Source: Photobacterium sp. GB-56 (lineage in GTDB: Bacteria; Pseudomonadota; Gammaproteobacteria; Enterobacterales; Vibrionaceae). From it: 64,000 nt of DNA. Positions 8,834 to 17,378 of the stretch are shown here, piece after piece. Positions within the stretch are counted from its first letter, which is position 1, and every line of letters starts with the position of its first letter. Made by a program: the position numbers and the translations under genes. The DNA lies in contig NZ_PYNW01000010.1 of the NCBI RefSeq assembly GCF_003026105.1, forward strand, positions 62,001-126,000, read 5' to 3'. The notes beneath the pieces were generated by a model. It saw only the letters and a program-made list of their open reading frames with translations. It had not been told where the DNA came from and did no database searches.

Positions 8834-8857
8834 AGGTCACCTACGGGTGGCCTTTTT
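8834..8857 (+). terminator. Intrinsic terminator after tpiA
   Basis: AGGTCACC, a TACG loop and GGTGGCCT (one G-U pair) are followed by a T run, 24 bases after the tpiA stop. Confidence 0.88.
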
Positions 8858-8900
8858 GTTTTTATCGCAAAAAACCGTCCTTTACCGATTTCAAGGTAAT

Positions 8901-8930
8901 AAAAAAGGCCGATAATAATCGACCTTTTTT
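8901..8930 (-). terminator. Intrinsic terminator after pfkA
   Basis: Read on the minus strand, AAAAAAGGTCGAT pairs with ATCGGCCTTTTTT around a four-base loop, with a T run at the end. The single T-G wobble pairs only on this strand, which argues that it serves pfkA. Confidence 0.85.
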
Positions 8931-8954
8931 CTCTCTTACTGCTCGATAAATCTC

Positions 8955-9917
8955 TTAAAATAACTTCTCAGCTAACTCATAAAGATCGTTACGAACAGGG
9001 CGACGCATATTTTCAATTGCATCGATGATATCGTGGTGAACAAGTTGCTCACACTGAATACCTACACAACGACCACCTTCTCCTTTTTGAAGAAGATCAA
9101 CTGCATATGCACCCATACGAGAAGCAAGTACACGGTCAAACGCTGTTGGTTGACCGCCACGCTGAATGTGGCCCAATACTGTTGCACGAGTTTCACGACC
9201 TGTTTCAGTTTCAATGAACTTAGCCAGTTCATTCACATCAGTCATTAGCTCTGTGATAGCAATAATTGCGTGCTTTTTACCTTTAGCAATACCTTCACGG
9301 ATATGCGTTAGTAATTTTTCTTTATCTAGACCAGTTTCAGGTGTGATGATGTACTCACAACCACCAGCAATCGCAGACATTAGGGTTAAGTCACCACAAT
9401 GACGACCCATCACTTCTACAATAGAGATACGTTGGTGTGAAGATGATGTATCACGTAAACGGTCAATTGCATCGATAACCGTATTCATTGCTGTCATGTA
9501 ACCGATAGTGTAATCAGTACCTGCAACGTCATTATCGATAGTGCCAGGAAGACCGATACATGGGTAACCCATCTCAGTTAACTTCTTCGCGCCCATGTAT
9601 GAACCGTCACCACCAATAACTACTAATGCATCAATGCCATGCAGTTTTAGGTTCTCAATCGCTTTTTCACGCACTTCCACTTCTCGGAATTCAGGAAAAC
9701 GCGCAGAGCCTAGGAATGTACCGCCTTTGTTGATCACATCAGATACACTTTTACGATCTAGCTTTTCGATACAGTTGTTATAAAGACCTTGGTAGCCATC
9801 ATAAATACCGTACACTTCTAGACCTTCAGTTAACGCTGCTCGAACTACGCCGCGAACCGCTGCATTCATACCAGGTGCGTCACCACCACTGGTCAAAACA
9901 CCAATCTTCTTAATCAT
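8955..9917 (-). CDS. pfkA: 6-phosphofructokinase, isozyme I
   Basis: PfkA phosphorylates fructose 6-phosphate with ATP, the committing step of glycolysis. It is a homotetramer in the cytoplasm with allosteric control by PEP and ADP. The 320-residue protein shows the ATP-binding GGDAPGMN at 11-18 and GGDGSYMGA from 102, and the catalytic TIDND around residue 128. It also has the effector/substrate arginine-rich MGRHCGDL block. The ATG at 9917 was chosen over one 14 codons upstream because [18 protein letters not shown] matches the family start exactly and GAGGG precedes it. It is convergent with tpiA. Confidence 0.99.
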   Translation of the reverse strand: MIKKIGVLTSGGDAPGMNAAVRGVVRAALTEGLEVYGIYDGYQGLYNNCIEKLDRKSVSDVINKGGTFLGSARFPEFREVEVREKAIENLKLHGIDALVVIGGDGSYMGAKKLTEMGYPCIGLPGTIDNDVAGTDYTIGYMTAMNTVIDAIDRLRDTSSSHQRISIVEVMGRHCGDLTLMSAIAGGCEYIITPETGLDKEKLLTHIREGIAKGKKHAIIAITELMTDVNELAKFIETETGRETRATVLGHIQRGGQPTAFDRVLASRMGAYAVDLLQKGEGGRCVGIQCEQLVHHDIIDAIENMRRPVRNDLYELAEKLF

Positions 9918-10018
9918 GGTTACCCTCTGACTTTGGGAATTGAAAATCAAATCCGACACGATTATACCGAGGTTCCCCTGCTCGATATCACAGCAACAGC
10001 CGTGCTGTGCGTGTAAAA

Positions 10019-10032
10019 ACTGAAACTTTTCT
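10019..10032 (+). promoter_or_regulatory. Cra (FruR)-like site upstream of pfkA
   Basis: ACTGAAACTTTTCT fits the degenerate Cra consensus RSTGAAWCSNTHHW at 13 of 14 positions (T in place of S at position 9). It lies about 100 bases upstream of the pfkA start. Cra represses pfkA in E. coli, so the location is sensible. Binding is an inference. Confidence 0.45.
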
Positions 10033-10210
10033 ACTTACGTGGGAGTATTACAAGTTTGCAAAAATATTTAGTTGATTCATATCACGCAAGGTCGGGATTC
10101 AATCAAGCTTCTTTTTACACGAAAATTAGCCTTATCTCTTTCGTTTTAAGCTGACGTTGCTACATAATCAGCCCGATTTTTCGTGTACTTGATGATCCAT
10201 ATGCCTATGG

Positions 10211-10226
10211 TGTGTTCAATATCACG
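10211..10226. promoter_or_regulatory. CRP-like site in the pfkA-cpxP gap
   Basis: TGTGTTCAATATCACG matches the TGTGA-N6-TCACA core at eight of ten positions. A second copy of its ATATCACGCA half lies near 10080, with weaker symmetry (7 of 10). The sites are distant from the pfkA start and no nearby -10 was assigned. Confidence 0.3.
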
Positions 10227-10330
10227 CAGTATAGCCGTTTTATGATGACAATTAATAACAAAACCTACGAGAAAATACGATCATCGAGGTGATTTTTTTA
10301 TGAGGGCTCTAACTCCTGAGTAAAAAATCA

Positions 10331-10360
10331 AAAAAAAGCCACAACAGAAGTTATGGCTTT
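10331..10360 (-). terminator. Intrinsic terminator after cpxP
   Basis: On the minus strand AAAGCCATAAC, a TTCT loop and GTTGTGGCTTT (one G-U pair) are followed by a T run. It lies about 30 bases downstream of the cpxP stop. Confidence 0.88.
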
Positions 10361-10387
10361 CTTTTTTTGTCTTTATTACTCAAACAC

Positions 10388-10855
10388 TCAGTGTGTTTTT
10401 TTCTCAAGTTTCATAAATCGCTTTTCGGCATGCTGTTGCTTTAATTCCACATATTTTGCTTTTTGCTCTGGGGTCAAAATATTCAACATTTGATGGCGCT
10501 GTTTTAATCGCTCAACACGGTGCTCGGCTTGTTTCTCTGACATACGATCGACCAATTGACGTACCGCTTGCTCATCAAAATTATCTGCCAGTACTAATTT
10601 ATCGAGTGCTTTGTGATCTGTTTGCATTTCAGTGCGATTAGCCTGTCGCTCCGCTTTCATCGCTTCACGATCTTTCTCTCGTAAGGTTTTCATTTCGGCT
10701 TTTTGTGTATCAGTCAACTCTAGCTGTTTAAACAGGCCACGCTCACCATGATGCCCTTTCATACCATGTGAGTTCGGAGCAGCCATTACTGACATCGAAC
10801 CTAATATCATTGGTACTGCAATCGCCATCATCATTGTTTTTTTGAACATTTTCAT
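10388..10855 (-). CDS. cpxP: Periplasmic stress adaptor CpxP (CpxP/Spy family)
   Basis: CpxP is a periplasmic protein that restrains the sensor CpxA and has mild chaperone activity. It is degraded when misfolded proteins appear, which releases the response. The 155-residue product has a signal peptide (positive MKMFKK, a hydrophobic core, likely cleavage around residue 25). The mature protein is very rich in charged residues and has the two family motifs LTDTQ at 47-51 and LTPEQ at 127-131. The ATG at 10855 has GGAG eight bases upstream. An ATG 19 codons earlier would put charged residues in front of the signal peptide and was rejected. It is divergent from cpxRA across a region with a perfect CpxR box. 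Confidence 0.92.
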   Translation of the reverse strand: MKMFKKTMMMAIAVPMILGSMSVMAAPNSHGMKGHHGERGLFKQLELTDTQKAEMKTLREKDREAMKAERQANRTEMQTDHKALDKLVLADNFDEQAVRQLVDRMSEKQAEHRVERLKQRHQMLNILTPEQKAKYVELKQQHAEKRFMKLEKKTH

Positions 10856-10927
10856 GCTTGTATCTCCAACTATTTGGGTGCGGCAACCTGTGCCATTGTG
10901 CTTGGTAATCATAATAACGGATCACAA

Positions 10928-10963
10928 GTAAAGCGTTGTCGAGTAAACGTAAAGCTACGTAAA
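10928..10963. promoter_or_regulatory. CpxR boxes in the cpxP-cpxRA intergenic region
   Basis: Four GTAAA half-sites lie at 10928, 10943, 10949 and 10959. The last two form GTAAA-N5-GTAAA (10949-10963), the exact CpxR consensus. Their position between divergent cpxP and cpxRA implies autoregulation of both transcripts. Confidence 0.88.
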
Positions 10964-11054
10964 TCAATGATAACGAAACTTGGCGTTCACGCTGACATTA
11001 GCGATACTAGGCTCAAGACTTCATCACTCTCTTTATCTTTGCATAGGTTTGACC

Positions 11055-11747
11055 ATGGCGAAAATTTTACTTGTCGATGACGACATTGAGCTCACAGCAT
11101 TATTAAAAGATATTCTAGAGCTAGAAGGCTTTGATGTGATTGAAGCCAATAATGGCCAGCAAGGATTAGAAAAGGTAGATAGCAGTATCGATCTGATTTT
11201 ACTTGATGTCATGATGCCAGTAATGAACGGCACTGAAATGCTACGTCGCTTACGAGAGTCCCATTCAACACCTGTGATGATGTTAACCGCTAAAGGTGAT
11301 GAAATTGATCGTGTGCTTGGTCTTGAACTCGGCGCTGATGATTACCTGCCTAAACCTTTTAGCGACCGAGAGTTGTTAGCGCGTATACGCGCAGTATTGC
11401 GCCGTACTCAAGCCACGAATGAAAAAACCACTGAAAAATCAGACCTACTCACCTATCAAGACATTACGATTTATCCCGGACGACAAGAGGTGCTTTGTCA
11501 GGAAATTCCAATCGAAATGACGGGCACAGAGCTCGCTTTATTAAGCTATTTTATTCAACGCCCAGGTCAGATTATTGCCAAAGAATCCTTAAGCCTAGAT
11601 GTACTCGGTAAACGTTTAGCTCGTTTTGATCGCGCCATTGATATGCATGTATCCAATATTCGTAAAAAGTTGCCAGAGCGCTTAGATGGTAAGCCAAGGA
11701 TTAAAACCTTACGTGGTAAAGGTTACTTATTAGTTGAGGAAGCATAA
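11055..11747 (+). CDS. cpxR: Envelope stress response regulator CpxR
   Basis: CpxR is an OmpR-family response regulator that activates envelope protein folding and degradation genes when phosphorylated by CpxA. The 230-residue protein has a receiver domain with the acidic pocket DDD at 8-10, the phosphorylated D51 in LLDVMMP, T78 and K100 in YLPKPF. A winged-helix DNA-binding domain follows (from about 130 to the end), with the LRGKGYLL hairpin. The ATG at 11055 was chosen since MAKILLVDDD matches the family start. The frame is open upstream but that part is not conserved. Its stop overlaps the cpxA start by one base. Confidence 0.98.
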   Translation: MAKILLVDDDIELTALLKDILELEGFDVIEANNGQQGLEKVDSSIDLILLDVMMPVMNGTEMLRRLRESHSTPVMMLTAKGDEIDRVLGLELGADDYLPKPFSDRELLARIRAVLRRTQATNEKTTEKSDLLTYQDITIYPGRQEVLCQEIPIEMTGTELALLSYFIQRPGQIIAKESLSLDVLGKRLARFDRAIDMHVSNIRKKLPERLDGKPRIKTLRGKGYLLVEEA

Positions 11748-13126
11748 TGAAATTTCCGGGGCTCACTAGCCTTTATGGCCGTATTTTTGCCATTTTCTGG
11801 TTTACCCTTTTTGTTGTCGTCGTGACAATCGTTTTGTTATTTCAACTCGATCCTCGAACAGGGCAAGCGATCCCAGAGCCTCACCTTAAACGCCTAGAAT
11901 ATACCGCAGAAAATATTAACCAAAAGCTCAACACCCCACGAAACGAAACCGTTAAAAGATTGCAGCTAGAACAAAAACTCAAACGCTTAACAAAACGTAA
12001 AAATAATCATGATATCCAGATTTATTTTACGACTCTTGATGGCGACATTATCTCACCACAAAAACACACTAAAGCATTGCGTAACTTTATTACTATTGCT
12101 GATAACCCAAGTGCCCCTAAGCAACGTTTATATGGTCGCTGGATGATGGCTGGCCCCTTTACGATCAATACGCCGAAGGGTGATATTTATATGTATAGCG
12201 GTCAAATATGGCGTGGCCCTTCCCCGTTTATCATTCAAATTTTGGATAAGCCATTTAAGCTCCTACTCGTGACAATGCTTGTCAGCACCCCCTTTTTGCT
12301 CTGGCTCGCTTGGGCAGTCACACGCCCAGCAAGACGTTTACAACAAGCCGCAGAGCGTGTCGCACAAGGTGAGTTTACCGCCGATCCAAATTTAGAAACC
12401 GGACCACGAGAGTTTAAACAAGCTGGCGCAAGCTTTAACCAAATGGTAGGGGCATTAAATACCATGATCAGTGGACAGCAACGTTTACTGTCAGATATTT
12501 CGCATGAGTTACGCTCACCACTCACTCGTTTACGGATGGCTACCGCATTAGCTCAACGCAAACAAGGGGAAAGCCGTGAGCTAACCCGCGTTGATACTGA
12601 GGCTGAACGATTAGAAACCATGATTGGCGAATTACTTGAATTATCTAGAATGCAAGTCAATAGTCATCAACAAAATGAAAGGCTTGATAGCCAAACACTA
12701 TGGTATGAGATGCTTGAAGATGCTCGCTTTGAAGCTGAACAATGCCATAAAACTTTACGTTATAACGCGCTGCAAGATTGGCCGATTAATGGCAATCCTA
12801 ACCTATTGATCAGCGCACTAGAGAACGTAATACGTAACGCGATTAAATACGGCAATGACGTCATTGAAATACAGTTTACGGTTCAACAGCACCTGCTCAC
12901 CATCACGATTGATGACAATGGTGACGGTGTGCCTGAGGCGGAATTAGATGATATCTTCCGGCCCTTTTACCGCGTCTCCACCGCACGAGATCGTGACAGC
13001 GGAGGCACTGGGCTTGGTTTAGCTATTACAGAAAGTGCGATTCGACAACATAGAGGAACAATTAAAGCGAATAATAGCTCCCTTGGCGGATTGAATATTA
13101 CTATTACTCTGCCTCTGGCCTGTTAA
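11747..13126 (+). CDS. cpxA: Envelope stress sensor histidine kinase CpxA
   Basis: CpxA is an inner-membrane sensor kinase and phosphatase that detects misfolded envelope proteins, with CpxP as partner. The 459-residue protein has a first membrane helix at about 12-33, a periplasmic loop of roughly 130 residues, a second helix at about 178-192 and a HAMP segment starting VTRPARRLQQAAERV. The H box SDISHELRSPLTRLRMA places the phosphorylated histidine at H253. The ATP-binding N, G1 and G2 boxes appear as NAIKYG, DDNGDGVP and GGTGLGLAI. The start is translationally coupled to cpxR (TAATG). Confidence 0.98.
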   Translation: MKFPGLTSLYGRIFAIFWFTLFVVVVTIVLLFQLDPRTGQAIPEPHLKRLEYTAENINQKLNTPRNETVKRLQLEQKLKRLTKRKNNHDIQIYFTTLDGDIISPQKHTKALRNFITIADNPSAPKQRLYGRWMMAGPFTINTPKGDIYMYSGQIWRGPSPFIIQILDKPFKLLLVTMLVSTPFLLWLAWAVTRPARRLQQAAERVAQGEFTADPNLETGPREFKQAGASFNQMVGALNTMISGQQRLLSDISHELRSPLTRLRMATALAQRKQGESRELTRVDTEAERLETMIGELLELSRMQVNSHQQNERLDSQTLWYEMLEDARFEAEQCHKTLRYNALQDWPINGNPNLLISALENVIRNAIKYGNDVIEIQFTVQQHLLTITIDDNGDGVPEAELDDIFRPFYRVSTARDRDSGGTGLGLAITESAIRQHRGTIKANNSSLGGLNITITLPLAC

Positions 13127-13392
13127 CACCATTAAAGAGATACTCTTGATAAACCAGCGACACTTTTGAGCCGAAAACGTTGCATGTCATTAAAGTAACG
13201 AGGCTTTCATACTCTATCTCCATTGGCATGACCATATTGATCATTGATTGACTTAAAATCGTCCAGATCAATATACAAAGCTAAAAACAGACACACTCTT
13301 AGTGGAAATAATCTTTATGCTCAGGCCATTTGCTTGTTTATACTGAGCTTGTCACAATGTGTTATCTTTAGCTGCTAATAAAGCGATAAATT

Positions 13393-13857
13393 ATGTTTGA
13401 TATTGCGTTATATGAACCTGAAATTGCCCCCAATACGGGTAACATTATTCGCCTCAGTGCGAACTGTGGTGCTAACTTGCATCTGATTGAACCATTAGGA
13501 TTTGATTTAGACGAGAAAAAAGTACGCCGTGCTGGTTTGGATTATCATGATTTAGCGCATGTCCATCGTCATAAAGATTTTGCTGCTTTCATGCAAGCAA
13601 TGGAAGGACGTCGTATTTTTGCCTGCACCACCAAAACCACTAATTTCCATACTAATGCGAAATTTAAGCAAGGTGATGTGTTACTTTTTGGCCCAGAAAC
13701 TCGTGGCCTACCGGCTGAATTTATTGCCAGCCAGCCCCTTGAGCAACGCTTACGTATTCCAATGCAACCCGATAGCCGCAGCTTAAACCTTTCCAATGCA
13801 GTTGCGATTATTGCGTTTGAAGCATGGCGACAAATGGATTTTAACGGCGCGGTATAA
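13393..13857 (+). CDS. trmL: tRNA (cytidine/uridine-2'-O-)-methyltransferase TrmL
   Basis: TrmL methylates the 2'-O of the wobble nucleotide 34 in two leucine tRNAs. It is a SPOUT (trefoil-knot) methyltransferase that works as a dimer. The 154-residue protein contains the [15 protein letters not shown] start, the FGPETRGLP loop and the [17 protein letters not shown] motif that forms the SAM-binding knot. It differs from TrmH in lacking the N- and C-terminal extensions. It is monocistronic, with a 266-base gap after cpxA and a strong terminator behind it. Confidence 0.96.
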   Translation: MFDIALYEPEIAPNTGNIIRLSANCGANLHLIEPLGFDLDEKKVRRAGLDYHDLAHVHRHKDFAAFMQAMEGRRIFACTTKTTNFHTNAKFKQGDVLLFGPETRGLPAEFIASQPLEQRLRIPMQPDSRSLNLSNAVAIIAFEAWRQMDFNGAV

Positions 13858-13862
13858 AACAG

Positions 13863-13890
13863 AAAAAGGCGATCAATGATCGCCTTTTTT
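13863..13890. terminator. Bidirectional terminator between trmL and cysE
   Basis: AAAAAGGCGAT and ATCGCCTTTTTT form a perfect stem with a small loop, with A and T tracts on both sides. It can end trmL on the plus strand and cysE on the minus strand. Confidence 0.92.
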
Positions 13891-13927
13891 TCACATTCAA
13901 TATGTCTTTTATTGAACATAACGATGG

Positions 13928-14749
13928 CTAAATACCATCACCTTCAATAAACGTTTGCGAGTTACCATTAAATTGCTGATCCATATCCATCGATGGTTTA
14001 TCAGAATTTGGTCGCCCAACCACTTTGGCAGGAATACCAGCGACAGTGGTATGGGGAGGTACAGAATTTAACACTACCGAACAAGAGCCTATTTTCGCCC
14101 CTTCACCGACTTCGATATTGCCTAACACTTTAGCGCCAGCACCTATCATCACCCCTTCACGGATCTTCGGGTGACGATCGCCACTCTCTTTCCCCGTACC
14201 ACCTAATGTGACGTCCTGAAGAATTGAAACATCATTTTCAATGACAGCGGTTTCACCAATCACAATACCGGTCGCGTGATCAAACATGATCCCTTGACCG
14301 ATTTTTGCCGCAGGATGCACATCGACTTGGCAAGCTACCGAGATTTGGTTTTGTAGATAAACCGCTAAGGCTTTTCGATCTTGTTTCCACAACCAGTTAG
14401 CCACACGATATCCTTGAAGAGCGTGACAACCTTTAAGATAAAGTAATGGAATAGAATACATCTCAATAGCAGGATCACGTTCAACAACAGCACAAATATC
14501 ACGTGCTGCCGATTCAACTATCGAACAATCGCTAGCATACGCTTCTTCGATGACCTCACGAACAGCCATCGCTGGCATCGATGGTGTCGCCAATTTATTG
14601 GCAAGTATATAACTCAATGCAGCAGCAAGATCATCATGCTTAATAATCGTGGCATGATAAAAACTCGCAAGCATTGGTTCATGCTCTGACTGCTCTCGTG
14701 CTTCCTGCTTGATCGCTGGCCAAAGCTGGTGTTGTTGACATTGCTTCAC
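13928..14749 (-). CDS. cysE: Serine O-acetyltransferase CysE
   Basis: CysE acetylates L-serine with acetyl-CoA to give O-acetylserine, the precursor for cysteine, and is feedback inhibited by cysteine. The 273-residue protein has the helical N-terminal domain and a C-terminal left-handed beta-helix with hexapeptide repeats. Landmarks are HPAAKIGQGIMFDHATGIVI (catalytic histidine region), TLGGTGKESGDRHPKI and GAGAKVLGNIEVGEGAKIG. The acidic C-terminal tail binds cysteine synthase in other species, and here it ends FIEGDGI, close to the conserved terminal isoleucine. A strong terminator separates it from gpsA, so it has its own promoter. Confidence 0.98.
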   Translation of the reverse strand: MKQCQQHQLWPAIKQEAREQSEHEPMLASFYHATIIKHDDLAAALSYILANKLATPSMPAMAVREVIEEAYASDCSIVESAARDICAVVERDPAIEMYSIPLLYLKGCHALQGYRVANWLWKQDRKALAVYLQNQISVACQVDVHPAAKIGQGIMFDHATGIVIGETAVIENDVSILQDVTLGGTGKESGDRHPKIREGVMIGAGAKVLGNIEVGEGAKIGSCSVVLNSVPPHTTVAGIPAKVVGRPNSDKPSMDMDQQFNGNSQTFIEGDGI

Positions 14750-14823
14750 GTCATCCTCTGCTTACTTATCTATTCTTCTTATAACTATACTTAATTAGTC
14801 AGGTATTACTTTAACCTGATTGC

Positions 14824-14858
14824 AAAAAAAAACAACGCGAGCCAGGGCTCGCGTTGTT
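14824..14858 (-). terminator. Strong terminator between gpsA and cysE
   Basis: A perfect 13-bp stem (AACAACGCGAGCC / GGCTCGCGTTGTT) with a two-base loop is followed on the minus strand by at least seven T. It lies 42 bases after the gpsA stop, and cysE starts only about 75 bases further on. Confidence 0.93.
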
Positions 14859-14899
14859 GAAACAGAAGATAATAAGGTTGTTACCTTTATATCTTACTG

Positions 14900-15916
14900 T
14901 TATTCATATTTTTTCTCGCGTGCGAGTAATTCTTTAGCAGCCTCACGAGCATCTTTACCTTGATAAAGTACTTGATAAATTTGCTCAGAGATCGGCATCT
15001 CAACACCATAACGTTTAGCTAATTGCCAAACCTCTTTGGTATTACGATAACCTTCAACAACTTGACCAATTTCCTGCTGTGCTTGCTCTACACTTTTACC
15101 TGCACCTAGTGCTAAACCAAAACGACGGTTACGGGATTGGTTATCGGTACATGTGAGTACTAAGTCACCCAATCCAGCCATCCCCATAAAGGTTTCAGGC
15201 TGTGCACCTAATGCCGCGCCAAGACGACACATTTCCGCAAGACCGCGGGTGATCAACGCTGTACGTGCATTGGCACCAAAGCCAATACCGTCAGACATAC
15301 CTGCACCAATCGCAATCACATTTTTTACCGCGCCGCCTAGTTGCATCCCCGTAAAATCATTATTGCTATAAACTCTAAAGGTTTTATCACAATGAATCTT
15401 TTCTTGAAGATCAGCAACAAACTCCGCATCCGGTGATGCAACAGAAATAGCCGTCGGTAAACCCGTAGCCAGTTCTAGGGCAAAGGTAGGGCCTGATAAC
15501 ACTGCAAGTGGAATATCATTACCTAAAGCATCGACTGCGACATCTTTTAACAGGCGTCCAGTTTCTGGTTCTAACCCTTTGGTCGCCCAACAGACACGTG
15601 AATCTGAGCGTAAGAAAGGTTTTACTTGTGATAATACTTGACCAAATACATGACTTGGTACAACAACAAGTAAATCGCGGCTACCTTCAACAGCATCTTG
15701 TAAGTTTGACGTTACAATTAACGATTCAGGAAAGTGCACACCAGGAAGAAACGCTTCATTGGCACGATCAATTTCCAATTGTGCAATATGTTCTGGGTCA
15801 TGGCCCCATAAAATAACATTGGCACCATTTCTGGATAACGCAATAGCAAGTGCTGTGCCGTAAGAGCCAGCACCTAATACTGCCATTGAAATCGTATTAT
15901 TTGCGTTCTTAGTCAT
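14900..15916 (-). CDS. gpsA: Glycerol-3-phosphate dehydrogenase [NAD(P)+]
   Basis: GpsA reduces dihydroxyacetone phosphate to sn-glycerol 3-phosphate, the backbone for phospholipids. The 338-residue cytoplasmic enzyme has the Rossmann motif [10 protein letters not shown] from about residue 15, the active-site lysine in [13 protein letters not shown], and the [20 protein letters not shown] block with the conserved arginines. It follows secB by 17 bases on the same strand, the same pair as in E. coli. Unlike E. coli, cysE is cut off by a strong terminator. Confidence 0.98.
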   Translation of the reverse strand: MTKNANNTISMAVLGAGSYGTALAIALSRNGANVILWGHDPEHIAQLEIDRANEAFLPGVHFPESLIVTSNLQDAVEGSRDLLVVVPSHVFGQVLSQVKPFLRSDSRVCWATKGLEPETGRLLKDVAVDALGNDIPLAVLSGPTFALELATGLPTAISVASPDAEFVADLQEKIHCDKTFRVYSNNDFTGMQLGGAVKNVIAIGAGMSDGIGFGANARTALITRGLAEMCRLGAALGAQPETFMGMAGLGDLVLTCTDNQSRNRRFGLALGAGKSVEQAQQEIGQVVEGYRNTKEVWQLAKRYGVEMPISEQIYQVLYQGKDAREAAKELLAREKKYE

Positions 15917-15933
15917 AATTGTTACTTTGCTTA

Positions 15934-16395
15934 TTAAGCTTCAGCGTTTGCTTCTGCTTGGTTTTGTAAGTAGTTCATGAACAATGCATCAAAGTTTACT
16001 GGTGCTAGGTTCAATTGTGGGAATGTACCCTTAACGACTAAGCTTGAAATTGTTTCACGTGCGTACGGGAATAGGATGTTCGGGCAGAATGCACCTAGGC
16101 AATGTGCTAGTTGTGGTGCTTCCATACCTGCAACAGAGAAGATACCACCCTGCTGAACTTCACAAAGGAATGCATTCTCTTCTTCATTCTTAACTGTAAC
16201 AGTCAGACGAAGTACAACTTCATACACACCTTCAGCTAGTTCGCGACTTTGAGTATCAAGATCCAATTTCACATCTGGGTTCCATTCTTTTTGGAACATA
16301 TCAGGTGAATTAGGCGCTTCAAAAGAAACGTCTTTTAGGAAGATACGTTGAATTTGAAAGTTTTGTTGTGCTTCTGTATTTGCTGCTTCAGCCAT
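15934..16395 (-). CDS. secB: Protein-export chaperone SecB
   Basis: SecB is a cytoplasmic tetrameric chaperone that keeps preproteins unfolded and delivers them to SecA. The 153-residue sequence has the typical [17 protein letters not shown] start of the core, the [13 protein letters not shown] strand and the [16 protein letters not shown] motif. The acidic N-terminus and the C-terminal alanine/glutamate tail are as in the family. It lies between the rhodanese gene and gpsA in a minus-strand cluster. Confidence 0.98.
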   Translation of the reverse strand: MAEAANTEAQQNFQIQRIFLKDVSFEAPNSPDMFQKEWNPDVKLDLDTQSRELAEGVYEVVLRLTVTVKNEEENAFLCEVQQGGIFSVAGMEAPQLAHCLGAFCPNILFPYARETISSLVVKGTFPQLNLAPVNFDALFMNYLQNQAEANAEA

Positions 16396-16518
16396 TTCCT
16401 GAGTCCTTTTTGATGCTCGCTATTACGAGACTTAATGCGCCAGCACAGTGCTAACCACAGGCTGTATTGAATAAATAGACAGCGGTATGACTACGCGTAC
16501 CGCACATCAAACAATGCG

Positions 16519-16959
16519 TTATTTTTTACCTTTGCTTTTTACTAACGGCAGGTTTGCTTCGTTCCAAGCAATCAGACCGTCTTTTAGTACATTAACATTG
16601 GTAAAACCCGCTTTACTCAAATCATTTGCGGTTGTTTGAGCGGTTTGACCTGTCTTACATACCACAATGATTGGGGCTGTTTTATGTTTTTCAAGCTCTG
16701 TAATGTTTTGTTCTTTAATTTGGCTTGGTAAAGCGTGAAGTGAGCCTGCAATATGACCCTTACGGTATTCGTCACGAGAGCGAATATCAACAAACACTCC
16801 TTCTTCACGATTGACTAAAACTGTTGCATCGTTAATACCAATAGTTTTATACGTTGCAGTTTTCTCTTTGACCATAGAACCGATGATAGCCACAACTAAA
16901 CCGATCCAAACTAGAGATAAAATAGGGTTACTGGTTAAAAATTCAATATATTGTTGCAT
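16519..16959 (-). CDS. yibN: Membrane-anchored rhodanese-like protein YibN
   Basis: This 146-residue protein has an N-terminal membrane helix (about residues 11-29, SNPILSLVWIG and following) and a single rhodanese domain. The domain carries DIRSRDEYRKGHIAGS and the active-site loop VVCKTGQTA with cysteine C101. In E. coli YibN this position differs, so the sulfurtransferase loop here looks more complete. The cellular substrate is unknown. In E. coli and here it is the first gene before secB-gpsA. The gap to secB is 123 bases, so co-transcription is possible but not certain. Confidence 0.88.
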   Translation of the reverse strand: MQQYIEFLTSNPILSLVWIGLVVAIIGSMVKEKTATYKTIGINDATVLVNREEGVFVDIRSRDEYRKGHIAGSLHALPSQIKEQNITELEKHKTAPIIVVCKTGQTAQTTANDLSKAGFTNVNVLKDGLIAWNEANLPLVKSKGKK

Positions 16960-17378
16960 TTGCTTCGCTCTGTTTCATGGCTAAATGGCAGCCAAGATTA
17001 ACGGGATTTTTAAAGGTTTTGAGTATACCGTTGTTACCTATCATGTACAGCAACGGGTATTCATTCCGCGCTTTAACTCACTTGTTGCTATTAATAAGTG
17101 ATGCGCACCACCCAGTATAAAAGCGAATCTCGCACTTACCTATTAATGAAATAGAGAAAAACTGTGATCTAGGGCTTACACTCAAGACAATAAATGCATA
17201 TATTTTGTCGAATAGGTCACAATACGCTCGACAGTAAGTTTGAACTTCTCCTACTGCTTTCAATACTTTCTGTAGTAAAATCACATTAATGGATATTACA
17301 ATTACCTTAAAAATGCTTTTATATTAAGCAGTTAAGGCAATTGATATAGATTTTCATTTATTCGAAGAGGGACAGAAC
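16960..17378. other. yibN-gpmM divergent intergenic region
   Basis: About 420 AT-rich bases between divergent genes hold both promoters. An imperfect hairpin (ACCGTTG ... CAACGGGT, near 17026-17059) lies close to yibN. No gene, repeat or clear regulator site was recognised. A GAAGAGGGA ribosome-binding site precedes gpmM. Confidence 0.5.

Larger units (their letters stand above)
9918..10387. other. pfkA-cpxP intergenic region
   Basis: About 410 bases lie between the pfkA start and the cpxP terminator. An ATTATA (TATAAT on the minus strand) at 9961-9966 is a plausible pfkA -10. A Cra-like site and two ATATCACGCA repeats with CRP-like spacing lie further upstream. At 10281-10297 a small hairpin with a seven-T run faces the plus strand although no plus-strand gene precedes it, so a short unannotated transcript is possible. 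A seven-codon ATG-to-TAA frame starts at 10300, but nothing supports it as a gene. Confidence 0.45.

Noticed and set aside
10300..10323. Seven-codon frame ATG...TAA between pfkA and cpxP as a leader peptide
   Set aside because: No gene follows on the same strand, so there is nothing for it to control.
15154..15165. GTGAGTACTAAG in gpsA as a second SlmA site
   Set aside because: Two mismatches, one arm broken; expected by chance in 64 kb.
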